A DNA stretch of 64,000 nt, taken from Melanocharis versteri. Taxonomy: Eukaryota; Chordata; Aves; Passeriformes; Melanocharitidae. Made by a program: the position numbers and the translations under genes. The stretch lies in the NCBI GenBank assembly GCA_013397845.1, contig VZTG01004269.1, forward strand, positions 106,090 to 170,089, read 5' to 3'. Below are positions 47,809-59,469 of this stretch, in pieces. Each line of letters begins with the position of its first letter. Position 1 is the first letter of the stretch. The notes under the pieces are model-generated. The model was not told the origin of the DNA. It ran no database searches and saw nothing but the letters and a program-made list of their open reading frames with translations.

Positions 47809-49025
47809 TTGTGTTTTGTAATAAGTATTGAATTTTATGTAGCTGAAATTGTTTGGGGTTTTGTTGGTTTTTTTTCCTTTGTTGATTCCATAGAAATTAT
47901 TTATACTTTCGCAATCCTTGAGCAGGTGTTTGGATGGAGTTAGCAAATAAAGTTCTTGAGCCATTAGTCAGCTAAATGCAGCATAGCAATATAAGTAAAT
48001 GTAGAAATATACTGTGTAACTAACCACGCATAAAATAATTTGGTTTGCATCTAGGAAGCTATCCACCTGACAAAGTATTTTGGCTCTACCTGCAGTGGAC
48101 TGTTGATGACTTATTCATATTGTGAGCAAGCTTCCCTGAGCCTACTAGGAAAAGCTGTAGTGCTCATTGCTATTCCATCCCAGAAGAGATAATGGCTGAA
48201 AAACAGTCAATAGTTATTAAAGTCATGTACTTCAGGCTACTGCAGTGAAAACTGCCTGAAAGAACACAAATATGTATCCATGCATTCAAAAGCTTAAACA
48301 AATTAGTTGAACACTCCTATACACTTTTATGTAATTCTGCTCATTCCTTAATTCTTAATGTGTTGGAGACATAAACACTATAGAAGAAGAGTGGGTAAAG
48401 AAAAGCTGGATGAGATACAAAATATACCCAGATAGATTTCACAGGATAAAGATAAAACTTCAAAGTGAGATGACAGAGATGAATGGGTATTCTAAATCAC
48501 AAGTTGAGACAAAATTTTTCTGCTGAGAAAAATGGGTTTAAACTAGAAGCCCAATCAAGGTTTTGAAAGATATTTCAGAAATAAAAATATGCCAAATGAG
48601 TATGCCTGTACCATAAGCTCTAATTGGTCATGAATATAGCCAAGTTGAGTAAAGTGAAATTTTAGAACCAGAAATAGAAACCCATCTTTTGTGCAAACAC
48701 AAGATGCATATCTGACCCCTCTGATACCACATCTTCAAGTCAGAAGCTGGTCTTCATTTCCTTCTATTCATTCTCATCTGGGCTGTGCTGGTTAACAAGG
48801 GATTTCAGACTGTGCAAGTTGTGGAAATGATTTTACGTTGCTGGCATCCAAACCATTCACCCAACCCACAAATTACTGTTGAAAAAAATCTTCTTGAAAA
48901 TCAGCCTAGATTTGATTTTGTTTCACAGGATACTTTATGCATATGACTATCAAAATATTACTGTTTCCAACACTAAAAAGGGTAAAACTAGCTTTAGCAA
49001 GCAGGGTCAATGAAATTGTAGACGT
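47809..49025. other. Unique DNA, nothing recognised
   Basis: About 1.2 kb of AT-rich sequence without a recognisable gene or repeat. Confidence 0.5.
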
Positions 49026-49083
49026 GACATGACATGACATGACATGACATGACATGACATGACATGACATGACATGACATGAC
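49026..49083 (+). repeat. (GACAT)11 pentanucleotide microsatellite
   Basis: Eleven perfect GACAT units (49026-49080) plus a partial GAC. The preceding GACGT at 49021-49025 looks like a twelfth unit with one substitution. Purity over more than 50 bp indicates a recently expanded, probably polymorphic locus. Because 5 is not a multiple of 3, all minus frames read the same cyclic peptide (MSCHV repeats), which has no coding meaning. Confidence 0.97.
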
Positions 49084-52000
49084 CTAAAACAAAATAAACG
49101 GAACATCTTTTTAGGGCAAAAAAAATCTTTAGCAGAAAATGTTGATTCATCAAAAGTAAGATTTTAAGCAACTGAGTTATATTCAGTAGTAATGTCTCTA
49201 GTTCCCTCACAGATATTATTCTCAGCTTTCAGGTGAAAATGATTCTCCATAGCTGTAAGGCAATTTCACAATGTGGACTTTAGACAGATGCTTAAATCTT
49301 TAGCTATTCTGAAAAACACAAAATGAGTCATTTCCATGTAGCAGAGGGGAAAAATCTCTATAAAATTACATTGCAATATAGTCTGGGATAAAAATAGTAA
49401 GAGAGAAAAAATCACGCAGATTTAATTTTGACATTTCTAAAATGCAGTGCTTCAAATCAATAGTGTTAAAAATCTCAACAAATTCAGCTTTTAAATCTTG
49501 TACTTTTAACTTTCTTTTCATTTCTAAATATCATTAGATTGGTTTAAAATTGGACCAGATAAAGAGAAAAATAGGTAAATCTTTTCAAAATGTTGTGTTT
49601 CAAAAAAAAATTTCAATTTGAAAAGCATGGTGCCAGTGATCTTTAGTGCCTCTGTGAAAACTTAAAATTTTCTCTTTCAAGTCAAGTATTTTCATGACTT
49701 TTTGCTCCCAGTTTTCATAATTAAAAAAAAAAAATAATCCAGTATTGCTCAGTATGTCAAGTATACGTGGTAAAATTTACGGGAGGTAGGAGTGGTGCTG
49801 CAAGAGGACTGGCTTCAGGGAGGAGAGGCCGAGGTTACCCCGTGCCAGACACTGCCCTTTCCAAATGTCCTGGTGAGGACAGGAATAAATGAGCAACTGT
49901 GTGAACATTTACCTGGTAGCTAAGGATATCTCATCACACTGAGATCTATTTAAAGCATTCATTGCTCTTCAAGGAAGAAAAAGAGACAAAACCCATGAAA
50001 TATTACTCAGGGAAGAGGAAAATATACTACAGTTTCACTATATGTTGGTGTATTTAATGATTTTGGAGAATAAAGTTCAGATAATATGCCCAATGCATTC
50101 TCTGCATGGGAAGCAAACTAAAGCTACTTTGAACATAAAGGAGTCTCTTTTTTTGTCACTTTTCTGAATCTGTCTACTAAAATATATCTTCATAAAAAAT
50201 ATCTGCTCTCAGGACTAGGCTGTGTACCATGCTGTGCTTTTTAGTCAATGCAATTAGCAAAAATAACTCATTTTCCTTTTGTTTTTCTTCAGTACATGAA
50301 TCTGGCAGGTTCTTGACCATTTTTCCCCTCTCCTCATTTTTACTTCTTAGAGAAAGTCTAAAACTCATGAGACAATAATGACATTGAAGAGGACTCAGTG
50401 TTCAACCAGTATACTATCAGCATATCTGCCTCTGAGCAAGAGAGGTGGAAAGGCAATAATGAACTGCATAACTTCTGCCTTTCTTTCACACTCTGTTGAT
50501 TAGAAAATATGGGCAAAACAAAATAAATAAATAGCTTATGACCTGTACTGTGAAAATATAAGATCTATGTTTTGAACCAGCTCACATCTCTTCTTTGTGG
50601 GCCAGGTTCAGTGTTTGCACACAGTAACATAGTATAAATTATGCAGGGATAATGATTCAAGAATTCGGGAAGGACTTTAAAAAACTTACTGTCTGCAAGG
50701 CACACCTGTGCTTCTTTATTTATTAATATGTGTTTCTTTGTTTCTACATTTATATTTAGAACACTGGAAAGGGCAGGTTGGGAGAGCATAGTTTTTGAAG
50801 ATGGCACCAAAAAAAAGTTACAAAAATAGGGGGGAAAGGTTTTAAAATAAGTACAAACAAAATCTTCAAACAAGGCAATGCAAACCCAGAATAGAAGTGG
50901 AAGTCTCTATAGTTGTAAAGACTTTGGAATCTGCTGAATAGCTGTGAGTCCACCTTCAAGGGGAAAACCTGTTTGCAAAAGGGAATGAAGAGATTTCTGC
51001 ATCCCAAATGTTTCAAGTTTGACAGGCATTTTTTATGCATGTAACAAAGGTCTAGTGGATGGCTGTAATCTGTAAGGAGCAATTCCTGCTCCTTTACTTG
51101 ACTGGCTAGCAAGAACTTGGCAAATAGTTTATAGATGTTACTGATATGGGAGGTTAAAGTCACCTTGCATTAGAGATAAGCTTTTGTTAATTTTTTATAA
51201 AAAATAAGTCCATTCACTGTAAGAAATTATGGAAATCATTTTTTTTAAAGGTAACACATTTCCTTTGTACATCTAAGCATTCATCCTGCCTGGAGAACTG
51301 CAGAGTGTTGCAAGTGCAAGGTAAAATGTGTTGAACACAGGAGCCTGACTCTGCAGTAATGAAACTGCTGGGCTGCTGAATTACTCCTTGCCTAGAAATA
51401 CTCTTTCGGGCACTGTAAAAATTATAAATTATAACCACAGCAGAAGCAATACATATGAGGCGAACTACGTACCACATTTGACATGCTGAGGATGGCACAT
51501 TATCATGCCTTGCTAAACACTCTTGAGTCTGTTTACAGCTCTGCTTAGCTATTGGCCACGTGAAGAAGGAAGGAAGCGGTAACCTAGGGAATGTGAGTGC
51601 ACAGGCTGCACAGAATGGTACCCAGGTCTTCACCTTGTCAATGCACATCACACTGAAGAGGCAAAGACATGCCTCCTTCTGCAATTAAATTCATTGCAGG
51701 AAATGGTATAGCAATATCACGTATTTCGATCTCCTTTATTCAAATACAGTTCAATACCAGACATGCCAGTATACTTTCCTCTGGTAAAAACCCTCAAACT
51801 GTGTTTGCTAGAAACACTATTTTCCTAAATTTTGCTCAACTTATTTATTTTAAAGTTTTCATTAAAATATATGTATATATAAAATTTAAAAATAAAAAAA
51901 AAATGTATAGGCAGAAAAGCTGTAACATATTTTCATATCAGAAATGAGAAGATATATGCTAAAAAACTTAAATGCCAGTTGAAGAACTACAGCCTACACA

Positions 52001-52199
52001 TTGGAAACCTGTTGCCTATCACTGTAAGTCCCTACATTTATGTTTGAAAGTAGTTTAAGAACCTTAAATGTCTACTCAAAACTGCCTAGATCTAGGGAGC
52101 ACTAAACAGATAAGGCTCTGGTTTATATCTCAGCACTGTCAGAATGTAAAAATGTCATCATTTAGGAATGGTATTCTCCCATTTAGTACTCCCACTAAA
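49084..52199. other. Unique DNA, no gene supported
   Basis: Two minus-strand frames, 50756-51163 (135 codons) and 51214-51684 (156 codons), are among the longest here. They show no domain and are preceded by no promoter or splice signal that I would trust. A GC-richer patch at about 49775-49880 contains GGAGGAGAGGCCGAGG and CCAGACACTGCCC, and may be part of an unrecognised dispersed repeat. Confidence 0.45.
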
Positions 52200-52560
52200 G
52201 CCATGTTACCACCTTCCCTCTTCCCTGCAGTGGACTGGAGGCACAAAGAACACGGGTTGAGATAAGAACAATTTATGGGAAACATCAATGGCATAAGAAA
52301 AAGAATAGTAACAGCAGCAATATTAACGGCAGAGGATATAAGAAAGAGGAGAACAATTCACACAGAACCCCGCGTGACAACAGAGATACTGAACAGCTCT
52401 CCTTGCCATCCTTACACAACAGGAATGGAACCCCTCTTCCCCGGAGGAAATACTCTTTCTCCCTGCTCCCAGCAATGATATGAGGTGCTATAGAATAATC
52501 TCTGGTTTCTGGCTGTGCCCCTTCCTGTCTGGAACCAGGACAAAACCCAAGATTGCTTCC
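52200..52560 (-). mobile_element. Decayed ERVL-like LTR fragment
   Basis: CACGGGTTGAGATAAGAACA followed by ATTTATGGGA, and then an A-rich AATAGTAACAGCAGC-like region, matches the U5/R part of the LTR family also seen at 28633-28903 (family text GGGTTGAGATAAGAACAGTTTAAT). Downstream, CTGTGCCCCTTCC could be the U3 CTGTGTCCCCTCC block. Both termini are lost, so the limits are approximate. The transcribed strand would be minus. Confidence 0.55.
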
Positions 52561-52830
52561 TCTCTGAATTGCCCTTTTGGAATTGATTCATCTGACTTCT
52601 CAGGTCATGTCTGTCCAGTTGAACCTCCTGAAAACTATTAGTGGAAGATGCCATCTCCAGTTTTTGCACCATAAGGTATTGGTTAGGGCATTCACCTATG
52701 CCTCTAGGAGACCTTGTCTGAGTTTTCATGCTGCTGTAGGGAGCTGAACCCGTATCACCAGAGCCAACTGTTAACCAATAGGCTGTTTGGTATTCAAACC
52801 AGGTCTTCTTAGGTTCATCTGTTTAAAAAA
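52561..52830. repeat. Possible ancient tRNA-like repeat relic
   Basis: Read on the minus strand, this contains TCTCCTAGAGGCATAGGTGAATGCCCTAACC and a box-B-like GGTTTGAATACC near 52789-52800. That wording resembles old amniote repeats with 'GGTCTCCCACATCCCAGGCAAGTGCCCTAACCA'. I cannot name the family. The similarity is partial and recalled, not searched. Confidence 0.28.
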
Positions 52831-53569
52831 TGTTCTGCTTATATAAAATTTTTGCAATATTTATGGAGCATGGGTTGGAATTTCATTCTCTCTCACTCCA
52901 GCTTACTAATTACCACCAGCCTATGACTAAATTCAGCATTTCATACTGAAGAGGCGGTTCTGCTTGCTCAGCATGTCTTAGCACATCAAGCTTACACCAA
53001 GCTTATGGTCTTTATTAAGCATCCCAATATCTAGAAATCTGAACATAGAATACTTGAGGTGAAATTTATGTGACCAAAGATAGGCAGCTAAAATGCCTTT
53101 GTCATAGATAAAAAAACACTTTTAGAGGAAGATGCCTTCCTACGTTTAGGTGGCCATCCATATTTGCTCAGAATTTCACCCAAAAAGAACCCCTCTCTTC
53201 TTCCTTGAATTGTGAAGAGTGTAATGATCAATTCAGTTGTAGGCCACCAGTTTGCAGATGCCTGAAGTTTGACGAAGCAATTTCCGTCACTTTCAATATG
53301 AATTTGTTTTTTTTTTTCTGGAACTAATGTTAACGGCAGTATGGAAAGTATTTTTTTGAATAATTTGGGCAGCTATAAACAGTGGTCAAAGAATTGGGTT
53401 TGGAAGCAGGTTTTCCGTTATCAAGTGGATACAGTTTCTTCATAAATTTTGTCTAACACTAGAAAGGACAGCTGTTGCTCCTTTCCGTATCAAGATTAAT
53501 GTATTACTGCCTGAAATGCAAGTTTGCTTTCTCAATTAGGTTTATGTCCCTCGCATTTAGTACTGCAGG
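52831..53569. other. Unique DNA, nothing recognised
   Basis: About 740 bp between two repeat-derived stretches. No exon or repeat identified. Confidence 0.45.
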
Positions 53570-54490
53570 TGTGGTGGTGGCAGGGTTGATCCATGCAAAT
53601 AGAGGCCAGAACCTGCTCTGTGTTAGATAACAACTAGTTTCAGATAGCTCAAATAAACCCACTGCGGGGCATAGCTTGTCCCCTCAGACAAGATGGTGGC
53701 ACCTCAGAGAAAATGTATCGAGAAAGAGCAAAATGCTGCACAGCAGTGTGAGGAATGAGGAAAAGCTCATGAGAAGCATTTCTGCAGACAGCAGGGTGAA
53801 AGAAGAAGGAAGAGGTGCTCCAGGCGCCAGAGCAGAAACTCCTCTCTAGTCGTGGTGGATCAGGTTGTTTTCCTGGAGCCCATGGAGGACTGCAGGGGAA
53901 TATCCACAGTGCTGCCTATGGAGAACCCCATGCCAGAGCATGTGGGCATCCTGTGGAGAAGACCCCCCACTGGAGCAGATTTTCTGGTAGGAACTGCAGC
54001 CTTAGGGGTGCCCATACTGGATCAGTGTGTTCCTGGTGGACCATACCCCATGGAGAGAACCCATACTAGAGCATTTCTTGAAGAGATGAAGTCTGTGAGA
54101 AGGACTCCTGTTGGAGAAATTCTTGAAGGACTGTATCCCATGGGAGAGCTCCCACAGTGGAGCAGAGGAAGAGTGTGTGGAGGAAAGAGAGGCAGAGGTG
54201 AAGCATCATGAGCTTCACCCTTTCTCCTCATTCTCCTGCACTGCTCAGATTAGGGAAAAAGTGATAGAGCAGTTGAGAACGAAGCAGTGAGGTTGAGCCT
54301 GGGAAGAAGAGAGAAGGGAGGAAGTTGTTTTAGTTTTGTATTTGCTCCTCACTCAATTTTTAACTGGCAAAAAGTTTTATTCCACAAGTTTGATCTGTTT
54401 TGCCTGTGGTGGTCGTTGGTGAGTGATCTTCCTATCTCAACCCATAAACATTTTCATCTTATTTTGTCCTCATCCTGTTGAAGAGATAAA
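53570..54490 (+). mobile_element. ERVL-like LTR, plus orientation, 3' end missing
   Basis: This is the inverted relative of the solo LTR at 16630-17397. Shared landmarks in sense order are a GAGGTGCTCCAGGCGCCAGAGCAG block, CTGCAGGGGAATATCCAC, repeated CATGGAG...GGAGCA units through U3, GTTTGATCTGTTTTGCCTGTG near the end, and GGTGAGTGATCTTCC followed by TCTCAACCCATAAAC. Homology stops near TCCTGTTGAAGAGAT (about 54487), so the last tens of bases, including the CA terminus, are lost. The left end is less certain (about 53570). U3 holds about six degenerate units of 40-60 bp, making this copy longer than its relative. The frames here (for example 53852-54211) merely read through these units. Confidence 0.78.
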
Positions 54491-57400
54491 TTTATCACAC
54501 CTTCAAAAACGCCAGGAGATGTGGTATCTTTCTTTATTCTCCCCACAAGAGTAATGAAATTCTTTTGTTTTAAAGATGAAGTTCAGAGAGCTGCATGGAT
54601 ATATCTGTTTTATCTGTTCAATACCACTTGAAATTTCTGTGTTGTTAGGACAGAGTTGTCTTTGCTGTTGTAGACTTCCAGCTGTTAAGAAGGGAGGCAG
54701 GTTGGCCACAAGCTACTGTTTAAGAGCAAGGTAGACTTTGCCAGAAAGGTATAGACCCAAATCATCACAGTATTTAGGGCGGAGATGTGCCCCTCTTTTT
54801 TTTCAGAGGAGCACTAATTCCACTAAGTGCAATACCGTGACAATATCTTACAGGCATGATTGGATTCTGTGGTTGTAAGCAATCCTCTAAATGCGCATTG
54901 ACAGCACTGATGAATATTTATAAGAAAGGATAGATAAAAATAATAGTAAGGTATGGTCTAGAATCTGATATTATGCTTTTCCTCTGAATGTGTGTTCAGT
55001 GCTGCTTTGCCCCCTACATTTTGGTTTCTGAATTTAAAAAAAAAAAAAAAGGTAAAAAAGAAATTGTAACTGAATGTGATTTCCCTTCCTAACTTTTCTT
55101 CTATGTTTAGATGAGAGCTGAGGTAAGAGGAAAATCCTACGTAAACGTTTGCTTCTTCGCAGAGCAGAACTCCTAAAGAATTGATAAATTTGCTATGTAA
55201 ATACAATTGATAGGGCCACACGCTTAAGTATAAAGCTTAATGACTTAAGGCAATTGTGAAAGAGGCCTGTCAAAACAGCTGGTGGAAATCAACAGCGTTG
55301 TGTAGGGTGCAGTGAAGCAACGCCAATGTTCACCAGCTGAAGCTCAAGTTCCTTATATCTACCTAAAGATTTACTTTAATATGGCTCCTTTGTCATGCTC
55401 ACTGGCACGCGTACTCATGCCTAATGTGGGCACTGCTGCGTAAAGGATGTGTCGTGCCATTCAATGAAATGTTTAAATGAACCACCTGCAGCCCACTGCT
55501 AGTTAGCAAGGCAGGTGAAAGTGCAGAATCCTATGAGGAAAGTTGCCCAGCTTTTCCATCACCCAGCAAAACAGGTTCTACTATGTCGGTTTCTGTGTTA
55601 CCATTGCTGAGCTATGGCTTACACATTTACTGTACAACCACTGCTTCCAATACTTCAAAATTTCAAACTGCTTTGAGGATACTTGGAGCTGATGAGGAGT
55701 GAAATATAAAACTAAATTCTATTCAGTTTATGAAACTATGAGTTACACTTGACAGTGTAGAACAAAATATTTTCCTATGTCTTTGGACGAACTCATGTGA
55801 GTATTTTTTGTTCTGTTTCAAAGTAATTTAGCTCTGGGGAAAGAACAGAAGCAATGATCATCTGTCCAGGATAAGAATTAATAGGGCCAGTATTGATCAG
55901 CCACAGTTCTTTACATAGAGCTCTGGTCAGAGTTAAATGTAACATTTCTTCACATCTGCCTTTGATTTTTCTCTAGAGGATTTCATCTTAAGATGTGTCA
56001 GTTGCAGAATTCTAGTTATCTAATTCTATCCATCACTCACAGAAAAAAAAAAAAAAAAAAGAAAGAAAAAAACCAAAAGGAGCAGCCCAAAATCAACTAG
56101 ATAAATAAAACTACTGGGGGAGAAACAAAAACATCTGTTCACATGTAAAAGTCAAAAGTGGAATGTCTGGTACTCTCCACTCATAAAGATACTCATACTC
56201 ATTCCTTGGCACCCTATCTAAGAAGAAAAAGATTAAAGTACAAATTCCAAATCCATCCATGTATCATTATTTTCATAGGAAATGTTTCATAATCCCATCA
56301 GTGTTACTGAGAAAGGATTTTATTTTTTTTTAACTTTGTTTTATTTTATGAATAAGAGGAAGTAGTTTTTACAAGGTGCTTCTGTTGTCCTGGAAATTAT
56401 ATTGCATGTGCAGCATTGGAATTAATAGCCACTTAAAAATGTATTCCCATTTCCCAGAAGTCAAATTGAGTTTTGATGATGTTTCACTGGAGTTAGAACC
56501 AGCTCCTGAATAAACCATAAGGGAAAAGAATAAAATAAGTGGGATGTATGGGGTTACACTGTCACTCTGACTAGCCAAATATTTTGTTTTAAATCAAGGG
56601 AAATAAAAAGGGCTCATGGAAGGCAAAAAACCCAGAGTGTTTCATGGTGAAATTATTCAAAAATCTAGTAACTAGGAAAGCAGAAACTCCTTATTTGAGC
56701 CAGAATTAATTTAATGGACATATTTAAAAGTGGAAACAAAGACAGACTAGACTGTGCCGTTGTTCATCTTTAATTTCAACTGAAGGCTCAAGCAACTGAA
56801 AAAAATGGCCTCATTTCAAATTCTCTTGAAGTTTCCTAGAAGAAGCACTACTCTTCAGAATGGTTTTATCTGTAGTTATCAGCAGACCAAGGCAGGGATA
56901 GAAGGGCTGTTGCCTTGCCTGGATAAGATGCCGCCGGTAAAGTTTGTTTAGAGGAAAACTATACAGCAGATTTATTGTTTTGTTAGCACTGTATTCAATT
57001 AGATGGGAAGATAAGGGAAAACAGGCTGAACTCATCTCAAGCTGAAGAATTTAGATATAAAATATAGGTATAAAGAATAAAAAATATGTTGTTCAGCCTT
57101 TTACTTTGCCAGGAATCAAGTCTGGTTCTCAAGACCGGCTTTCAAGAAAAGATTTAAGGGGTTGTCACACCAGTTTCAAGGGTCTAGCATAACAGCTGTG
57201 GCTCAGCATTGAATGTTGTGCAGAGAAATGGGCCAACTGCATCTCACCCCGAATCTAGACATACACTGCCAATGAAAATTCTGCCTGCTGCAGAGCTCAG
57301 GGAATCACACTGCTGCTAGAGGTGTAAGTTTTTCAGCCAGAATTCACTATCAGTTGAACAAAAACCCACGTGTATTCTTGAGAATCTCACTTTAGATGTT

Positions 57401-58693
57401 CAATGTGAACAATGCTGTCATCCAGCAGAGATTTATCAACAAATATAAGTTTGCGAATGACCTCACGTTCGTAACTGGCTACAGTAAGTGCTGTCAACAA
57501 CACCATAAAGATAAATCCAAAATACACTAGCTTTTACCACAACTTCAGTTAACAGGAGATCTCAAAGTAACTAATAAAATACAAAACATCTGTTTCATTG
57601 TTGTTGAAAAAAAAAAATGCTATTGGCATAATCGTAAGTAAGAGTGCTGGTACAGAAATGTGGTATTTTGTATGAAATGCTGGCAATTTTATGGTAATAT
57701 GTCTTGAAAAATAAAACAAGTATCTTCTATTTACCTGCTTTTATCCAGGACTGTACTACTTGAAAGACATTAATAAGTTTGAGTTAGAAACTGAGGCAGA
57801 GGGGTCCAAAACATCAAGGCATGTTAATACTAATTAATTCCATTCAATTTCAGATATTCAGCTGAGACTAGAATTCAGTGTCTGGACTTCCTCTAAAATA
57901 CAGGGTGTCAGACAATCATATAAGATATTTCTTCATGGGAATATAAGTAACATTGATATATTGGAGGTTTTCTGACTTCTTATAGGCATTAATTTTTGTT
58001 GATCAGATTGGTAAGAACTGAGTGTTGGCCTTAAAGGTGCAAGCAGTTTCTTCATGTTAGATTTAAGGTGCTGGAAGAGGTAGATGGATGCTCAAAAGGG
58101 TCTGAGCACTGGGTGTTATGTAAAACTGTGTGAAATGCAGCTCCCATACCCAAACATTCAGGAAAACTGCACATTGCTGGTGAGGTCAAGGGAGAAGATG
58201 CTGGTGTGGCAATTGCTCTTTTAGAAATTTTCTGTTATCAAAATCAAACAATTCTAGGCTGAAAGAATTGTTTCTTTCTCCTCTCCCTCTTCTTCTGAGA
58301 AAGAGAGTGATTGTAATTTCTTTAGCTCTACTATAGCTTGTTTTTGATTGAGAATTTTCTTAGCTGAATTTCAAATGCCTTGTGAAATGCACCCAGGACT
58401 ACTAATAACAGTCACCAAGGATACACAGAGATTTAATGCAGTGTTTGCAGAGCTGGGAGTAATGGCTGTCAGACTGAGCTAGTGGAGTTACAGTACTTCA
58501 TTAGCTCCTTTGGAACAGCAGCAATTTTAGAGCAGAAGGTATCTACACTGTAAACACTTCCCAAATCTTTCTACCCCACCACCTTTTTAAATTTATTTAA
58601 GTGAGAATTCTTAAAGAGACAAAGGTGAATTAGAGGATATTTACAATTAAAGGTATATTTAATATTTGTAAAAAGGAAACATGCATACAAAAC
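54491..58693. other. Unique DNA, no gene supported
   Basis: About 4.2 kb with A runs at 55036-55050 (15 A) and 56043-56060 (18 A, then GAAAGAAAAAAA). Only short frames occur. No mobile element recognised. Confidence 0.5.
56043..56074 (+). repeat. A-rich simple repeat
   Basis: Eighteen A residues followed by GAAAGAAAAAAACC. No retroposed body could be recognised upstream. Confidence 0.85.
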
Positions 58694-58806
58694 CAGGATT
58701 GTTAAGATTGGAAAAGATCTTTAAGGTCATTGAGTCCAGCCATCACCAAGCAATGCCAGGTCCACTGCTAAAATATGCCCCTAAACAGACATCTGCATGT
58801 TTTCTT
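58694..58806 (-). mobile_element. CR1 LINE 3' end fragment
   Basis: Plus-strand text GATTGTTAAGATTGGAAAAG, then ATCTTTAAGGTCATTGAGTCCAGCCATCACCAAGCAATGCCAGGTCCACTGCTAAA, then ATGCCCCTAA, corresponds to the 3' untranslated end of a CR1 subfamily in antisense. About 110 bp remain. The tail octamers at its left end are no longer clear. Confidence 0.83.
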
Positions 58807-59469
58807 ATCTGCAAAACCCTTTGAAAGATTGTATCTGTATATATGGTAGAATGTGATTGTTTCTATATTTTATCAGTGCTTAACACTTATTTTAGCAATA
58901 AGGAAAATCAGTTGAATTCTTTGCATGGCAGTAATAGGAAAAAGGAATAAAGGGAAAGACTGCAATTTTGTGAGGTACTGTGGCTTTCTTTCATGCATTT
59001 CTTTCCCCTTGCTTGCAAAATCAGTTTTTGGGACATTTTTCAGTTTGTGCTGTATAATTCACTTGGTGAACCCTGTGTAGGGTAATTTGTTGGAATACAC
59101 TAGTGCAACACGGTGTTACTCAGATGTTCTTCATAACAGAACAGTTATTGACCGCCTGGACCTTTACAGGTAGAAAGAAGAAAAACATATGGCAGGGGTT
59201 TTTTTACATAGTTTTTGATTTTTATTTGTAGTATATTGCTTTTCAAAGGAGACAGAAAAGTAAAGAAGCAAATTAAAGATACCAGTCCTGATAACCACAA
59301 GGATGGGACTGTCTCTTTTTACCTCTTGTGCTAACAGCACAAGTGTGTTTGTTTTTTGTGTCTGGTGCAGTGAAGGATCAGGACCAGGGACTCATGACAA
59401 GTGTGATTTAAACTGCCCCAGCTTGTCTGTGAGCCATCATTCTGGGTACAGGCAGAAGTGATTTTAACA
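58807..59469. other. Spacer between two CR1 copies
   Basis: About 660 bp with no recognisable gene or repeat. Confidence 0.45.

Noticed and set aside
48906..49210. Frames containing repeated MSCHV peptides
   Set aside because: They arise from reading a pentanucleotide microsatellite, which gives the same cyclic peptide in every frame.
50756..51163. 135-codon minus-strand open frame
   Set aside because: No motif seen, and no reason to prefer it over chance.
51214..51684. 156-codon minus-strand open frame with a hydrophobic stretch
   Set aside because: The hydrophobic segment alone is not evidence of a membrane protein. No family resemblance, promoter or splice signals were seen.
53815..54211. 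84- and 119-codon plus frames
   Set aside because: They read through tandem-like units of an LTR U3 and show no protein family.
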